A stretch of DNA of 26,300 nt, from assembly GCA_002450905.1 (NCBI GenBank), contig DKAT01000081.1, positions 1 to 26,300 of the forward strand, given 5' to 3'. The stretch comes from Spirochaetia bacterium UBA6919. GTDB taxonomy: Bacteria > Spirochaetota > UBA6919. Positions within the stretch are counted from its first letter, which is position 1, and each line of letters opens with the position of its first letter. Positions 22,848-26,300 of the stretch are shown piece by piece. Position numbers and translations under genes: made by a program. Under the pieces are notes generated by a model. That model did no database searches. It was not told where the DNA came from and worked only from the letters and a program-made list of their open reading frames with translations.

Positions 22848-24138
22848 ATTCTTTTAATTTTGATTTTAATAGTAATAATTTGTTAAGATCCATGTCTTCA
22901 AGTAATAATAGATCATCTAATAGTTTAAATCGTTCATCATACCTGATAAATAGTACCAATCTTAAGGCTAATACTGGTTTGAAGCCAATATCTATAAAGT
23001 CTTTCATTGTCCAGTTAAGGATATTCATTAATCGTTTCTTTGGATTTACTTTCCCAACAGTGATAAGATCTTTTAATTTTCGATAAATCTTAGCACCAAT
23101 CCCTGGAACGTTCCTCAGGTCTTCATTTGTATAAAATAGTCCATACTTTAAGCGATATTCAATGATCTTTTTTGCTTTCTTGAGCCCAATATTTGGTAGT
23201 GCCATAAGATCCTTTTCGTTTGCTGTATTGATATTGACTAGATTACTGTCATTCTGAGGATGATCAGGAGAAGATTTCGCAATGAGACCTCTGGGATGTT
23301 TCTTATCATAGGAGTATAGTAGTGTATAGGTAAGGAAAATAAATCCGTGATTATCTTTCAAGCCTCCATATGCTTTGATATAACCAATTTTAGATGTATA
23401 TCCTGCACCAATACTAAGGATAGTAGGATTATTGGAAAGATGTGAAGATATGAAAATATTATCAGTAAAGTAGTATCGTAATATCGCATTCGCATTTATT
23501 TTTTTACCTTTAAAACTATGTACAGTAAACCGAGTTGATAATGATTGGAACAGCATTATTGAGGCACCAATATAAAATTCTTCACTGTTATCCTGTACAA
23601 GGAAAGATGAGGACTTGAATAGATTGATTAATCCTCCTTCCAGCATGACATATTTTCTTGGTTCAATTTGTATCCCTACATTCATAGAAGGAAGTATCTG
23701 GCCATTAAACTGAAATGCTTTTATATGAATAGGATCAGATAGATTTCCACTTATAATGAGATTTGAAATTCCTAATTTTAACTGATAACTTAAGTTATAT
23801 GATGATTCCTTATTATGGAATAAATAAGCATTACCCTTTATATAAATTAAATGATCAACGTTTTTTTCAGCATATGAGAGAGATATCAAACCATATTTAT
23901 TTAATGAAAGTGCAAACAAAGCTCCAAAAGATAATTCTGAATTAAAGTTGCTGAAAAAGTAAGGTGTGAAAGTAAATTGATTATAATTAGGAATAAAAAA
24001 AGTTGACTGGTACAACTCAGATGTATGGTTACCACTTTCTAATTTAGGGAGGATTAAATAGTCAGGGTATCCAGTAACAGGTAGAGATAGAATTGTTAGG
24101 AATAATAAGGCATAATAAAAAAAATAATATATTTTCAT
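22834..24138 (-). CDS. Exported beta-barrel protein with ComEA-like HhH domain
   Basis: This 434-residue protein has a signal peptide (about 1-23), a strand-rich segment at about 40-280 with the look of a small outer-membrane beta-barrel, a Ser/Pro/Asp linker (about 285-300), then a canonical ComEA-type double HhH domain. In it NLVNINTANEKDLMALPNIG and LRNVPGIGAK (299-350) carry both GxG-type hairpins (NIG, GIG) that bind the DNA backbone in ComEA. A further HhH-like unit (372-430, ILNWTMKDFIDIGFKPVLALRL...) ends the protein. So barrel precedes HhH here, while the next gene has HhH-like units before the barrel. It lies 41 nt after cinA. Periplasmic DNA binding or uptake is possible but unproven. 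Confidence 0.75.
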   Translation of the reverse strand: MKIYYFFYYALLFLTILSLPVTGYPDYLILPKLESGNHTSELYQSTFFIPNYNQFTFTPYFFSNFNSELSFGALFALSLNKYGLISLSYAEKNVDHLIYIKGNAYLFHNKESSYNLSYQLKLGISNLIISGNLSDPIHIKAFQFNGQILPSMNVGIQIEPRKYVMLEGGLINLFKSSSFLVQDNSEEFYIGASIMLFQSLSTRFTVHSFKGKKINANAILRYYFTDNIFISSHLSNNPTILSIGAGYTSKIGYIKAYGGLKDNHGFIFLTYTLLYSYDKKHPRGLIAKSSPDHPQNDSNLVNINTANEKDLMALPNIGLKKAKKIIEYRLKYGLFYTNEDLRNVPGIGAKIYRKLKDLITVGKVNPKKRLMNILNWTMKDFIDIGFKPVLALRLVLFIRYDERFKLLDDLLLLEDMDLNKLLLLKSKLKEYESL

Positions 24139-24179
24139 ATAGTCAACTTACTATATAAATAATGGATAGACAAGTAAAA

Positions 24180-25433
24180 TTATTCTAAATCTTGTAATTT
24201 ATTCAATATTCCTAATCTTACCATATTTAAACTGTAGAAAAGAGATTTACGACGAATATCTTTTCGATCTCCTATGAATTGGCGTTTTCTTGTCCATAGT
24301 TTATTATCCTGATTAATGAGAGCGAAATGGACGGTTCCAACAGGTTTGTCAGGAGTGGCACCCAGAGGACCCGCGATTCCAGTTATTGCCATACAAATAT
24401 CACAACCAAGACGTATTTTACCACCTCGAGCCATAGCTTCAGCAACTTCAGAACTCACAGCACCGTATTTATCGATTAATTTTGGATCAACACCAGCTAA
24501 TTTGATTTTCAGGTCATTGGAATAAGTAATTATACCCCCTGTAAAGTATGAAGAGCTTCCTGAAACATCTGTGAGATATTTTGAAACGTACCCACCTGTA
24601 CAGGATTCAACCGTGCCTAGTTTTAATTTATTCATTTTCAAGAGAGTTGCAATGATATCACCCAGCTCCATTTCGTCATAACCATAAATATTTTCTCCTA
24701 ATAGATTGATTAAGTCTTGTTTAAGGGGATCTTTCCACTGATTAGAAAGAGATTTATTGATAGAGTAGAATTTCAAGAATACACCATCAGCCCGAGCTAT
24801 TATTTCCCAGCGGATGGGATGTTTTGGAATAATATTTTTATTTATCATCTGGTCAAGATTTGATTCACCAACACCCATTACCTTAACTGTCAACTTATTT
24901 TTGTTTGGAGAATATATGGAATAGTTATTAAGTATAGGTTTAATTTCATTTTGAAAGATATTTTTTAATTCAGAAGGGACCCCTGGTAATACAAATATCT
25001 TACATTTATTTTTTGATATATAAAAACCAGATGCTGTTCCCAGAGAATTATTTAAGATACTTGATTTTTCAGGAAAGAAAGTCTGTTTTTCATTATTGGG
25101 AGATATTTTGTACTTATATTTATTAAATTTTTCCAGTAAAATCTTCCATTCATCGGGATTTTGAATTAGATTTTGACCGACTGCCTTTGCAACAGCTTCT
25201 CGTGTAAGATCATCCTCTGTGGGACCTAATCCACCTGTTATAAATAAATAATCACACTCAGAAATATTTTTATGGATCTCGTTCGCAATATGATCTATGA
25301 TGTCTCTGACAAGAATAACTCTAAGAGTCTGGATATCATAGTATGATAATTCCTTTTGTAAATAAGGTGAATTTGTATCTATCACCTCTCCATTTAAAAG
25401 CTCACTGCCTATTGCAAGAATAATAGCTGTCAT
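24180..25433 (-). CDS. cinA: CinA family protein (two domains)
   Basis: This 417-residue protein matches full-length CinA. The N-terminal molybdopterin-binding-like (COG1058) domain covers about 1-170 and has AIGSELLNGEVIDTNS and FITGGLGPTEDDLTREA. It is linked to pyrophosphatase activity on ADP-ribose-type nucleotides. The C-terminal PncC-type domain covers about 260-417 and has GTVESCTGGYVSKYLTDVSGSS, FTGGIITYSNDLK, and ITGIAGPLGATPDKPVGTV. It is linked to nicotinamide-mononucleotide deamidation. The name comes from competence induction in Streptococcus, where it is co-transcribed with recA, but the general role is NAD salvage and repair. It starts 3 nt after the M15 peptidase gene and is 41 nt before the HhH-barrel genes. 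The length is normal and motifs intact. Confidence 0.95.
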   Translation of the reverse strand: MTAIILAIGSELLNGEVIDTNSPYLQKELSYYDIQTLRVILVRDIIDHIANEIHKNISECDYLFITGGLGPTEDDLTREAVAKAVGQNLIQNPDEWKILLEKFNKYKYKISPNNEKQTFFPEKSSILNNSLGTASGFYISKNKCKIFVLPGVPSELKNIFQNEIKPILNNYSIYSPNKNKLTVKVMGVGESNLDQMINKNIIPKHPIRWEIIARADGVFLKFYSINKSLSNQWKDPLKQDLINLLGENIYGYDEMELGDIIATLLKMNKLKLGTVESCTGGYVSKYLTDVSGSSSYFTGGIITYSNDLKIKLAGVDPKLIDKYGAVSSEVAEAMARGGKIRLGCDICMAITGIAGPLGATPDKPVGTVHFALINQDNKLWTRKRQFIGDRKDIRRKSLFYSLNMVRLGILNKLQDLE

Positions 25434-25436
25434 AAG

Positions 25437-25967
25437 TTACCCTGGAACTTGATTTCCCCAATATCTAAGATGCCAGGGTTCCCATATATATCCCTTTTGT
25501 AAATGATTTTCTTTTGTATAACTAAAATAAAAACAATATTTATTAGCATTTGCTTCAATCCAGAAATATGTTTTGGTTTCTGCAAAGGATTCTGATAGCC
25601 CATCATTGATTTCTGGAGATGTAATATCAATAGTAGTACCTAGTTGGTGTTCAGAATGTCCTGGTCTAGCTGTTGTCATCTGATTTTCTCCGTGTTTTAT
25701 AATAGCTTTATCAAAAAGACCCTGTTGATACTCATATGATCGATATGCAGATATGCAGTGGATATGAATTTCATCTTTTAGTGCATCCTTAATCATAAGG
25801 CAGAGTGATTCAAGGGCATCGCTTCGTAAACGCATATCTTTTCCCTCACAACCATGAGCACGATATTTCTGTGGAATGTCTTTTAGATCATCTGGTTCAT
25901 AATCAGAAGCAAGTCCATTCCATTTATCAACCTTCTCAAAACCGATAGGCAGATTTTTAATTATCAT
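25437..25967 (-). CDS. M15 family D-alanyl-D-alanine carboxypeptidase (VanY-like)
   Basis: This 176-residue zinc peptidase should remove D-Ala from peptidoglycan stem peptides. Motifs are SAYRSYEYQQGLF (73-85), the zinc motif SEHQLGTTID (H107 and D114), and the EPWHLRYWG block with catalytic Glu163 and zinc ligand H166. These match the M15B (VanY/DdcP-like) subfamily. The protein consists of little more than the catalytic domain and lacks an N-terminal signal peptide or membrane anchor from this start, which is unusual for an enzyme that must reach the periplasm. No better upstream start is visible in frame. It may act in the cytoplasm on muropeptides, or be exported another way. It is first in a tight run with cinA (3-nt gap). 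Confidence 0.9.
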   Translation of the reverse strand: MIIKNLPIGFEKVDKWNGLASDYEPDDLKDIPQKYRAHGCEGKDMRLRSDALESLCLMIKDALKDEIHIHCISAYRSYEYQQGLFDKAIIKHGENQMTTARPGHSEHQLGTTIDITSPEINDGLSESFAETKTYFWIEANANKYCFYFSYTKENHLQKGYIWEPWHLRYWGNQVPG

Positions 25968-26300
25968 ATAATTATTAAGGCTACAGGCATAAAAATATTT
26001 TACTTATTTGTTTTAAAACGATTTGTATACTATTAATCATCCTAATTTCAAATTGTCACCGGATGGCTCGGTCTCTCTCACCAAATGAATTAAAGTGTTT
26101 TAATTTCAATTTTTTAAAGGATTATTAATATTTAAATATAAACAATTTTATTGGATATGGTAAAATAACTATTAATAATTATAATTCAATTTTAATTGAC
26201 TAGACTATTCAGTTTAAATGATGTTTAGAACAATATTAAACATTCTTGTTTTCAAAAGATTTTCCTGAGATTCTCATTGTATCTTTAATAATGAAAAGTT
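25968..26300. other. Non-coding region upstream of the M15-cinA-HhH run
   Basis: I see no gene on either strand over these 333 nt. The region should hold the promoter of the minus-strand M15-cinA-HhH run. It contains one noticeably GC-richer patch at about 26057-26082 (CACCGGATGGCTCGG followed by TCTCTCTCACC) in otherwise very AT-rich DNA. Within it GGT-N7-ACC can pair weakly. I cannot match it to an RNA family. Confidence 0.45.

Noticed and set aside
25968..26300. A c-di-GMP or other known riboswitch in the leader of the M15-cinA run
   Set aside because: The GC-rich patch does not match the conserved core of any class that I can recall.
1..26300. CRISPR arrays, insertion sequences, toxin-antitoxin or phage-defence islands
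   Set aside because: I found no regularly spaced direct repeats, transposase motifs or terminal inverted repeats around genes. The gene content is housekeeping and envelope functions.

Overview
The window is AT-rich chromosomal DNA (roughly one third G+C by eye) from a flagellated, diderm bacterium, most likely a spirochaete. The best taxonomic marker is the flagellin at 13398-14369. It starts MIINHNLSA and carries the FHVGANMDQ-type motif typical of spirochaetal periplasmic-flagellum core proteins (FlaB). A Kdo transferase (WaaA) implies a Kdo-containing lipopolysaccharide, which Leptospira-like spirochaetes have and Treponema/Borrelia lack. I cannot place it to genus. No insertion sequence, prophage, CRISPR array or rRNA is visible.

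Layout. (1) 301-5505, plus strand: a cobalamin riboswitch followed by a tight five-gene cobalamin operon: sirohydrochlorin cobaltochelatase, C20-methyltransferase CbiL/CobI, an APH-fold small-molecule kinase, threonine-phosphate decarboxylase CobD/CobC, and cobyric acid synthase CobQ/CbiP. The kinase sits directly before the enzyme that consumes threonine phosphate, so it is a good candidate for a non-PduX threonine kinase. (2) 5506-6144: a strongly structured inverted repeat and two minus-strand tRNA genes, Cys(GCA) then Leu(TAA). (3) 6145-8320, minus: a lipoprotein with seven 24-residue leucine-rich repeats, then a CtpA-type S41 protease. (4) 8547-12330, plus: dGTPase-like HD hydrolase, WaaA, a lipoprotein with an apparent internal duplication, and a 58-residue protein. 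(5) 12333-13133, minus: a variant dihydropteroate synthase. (6) 13310-15662, plus: the flagellin under a perfect TTGACA-N17-TATAAT promoter with repeated boxes around it, then a tail-anchored coiled-coil protein. (7) 15666-20465, minus: an MBL-fold hydrolase, and a four-gene run ychF, pyrD, TPR lipoprotein, class-V aminotransferase-fold protein. (8) 20631-25967, minus: a compact run of M15 carboxypeptidase, CinA, and two overlapping genes for exported proteins that join helix-hairpin-helix (HhH) segments to predicted outer-membrane beta-barrels.

The two observations most worth pursuing are the kinase inside the riboswitch-controlled cobalamin operon, and the pair of HhH/beta-barrel proteins with mirror-image domain order downstream of cinA, which could be a surface DNA-binding or DNA-handling system. 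Smaller oddities are an Asn in place of the usual PLP-binding Asp in the class-V enzyme, a non-canonical DHPS active-site loop, a 45-residue Gly/Pro-rich insertion in FlaB, and repeated operator-like boxes at two promoters.
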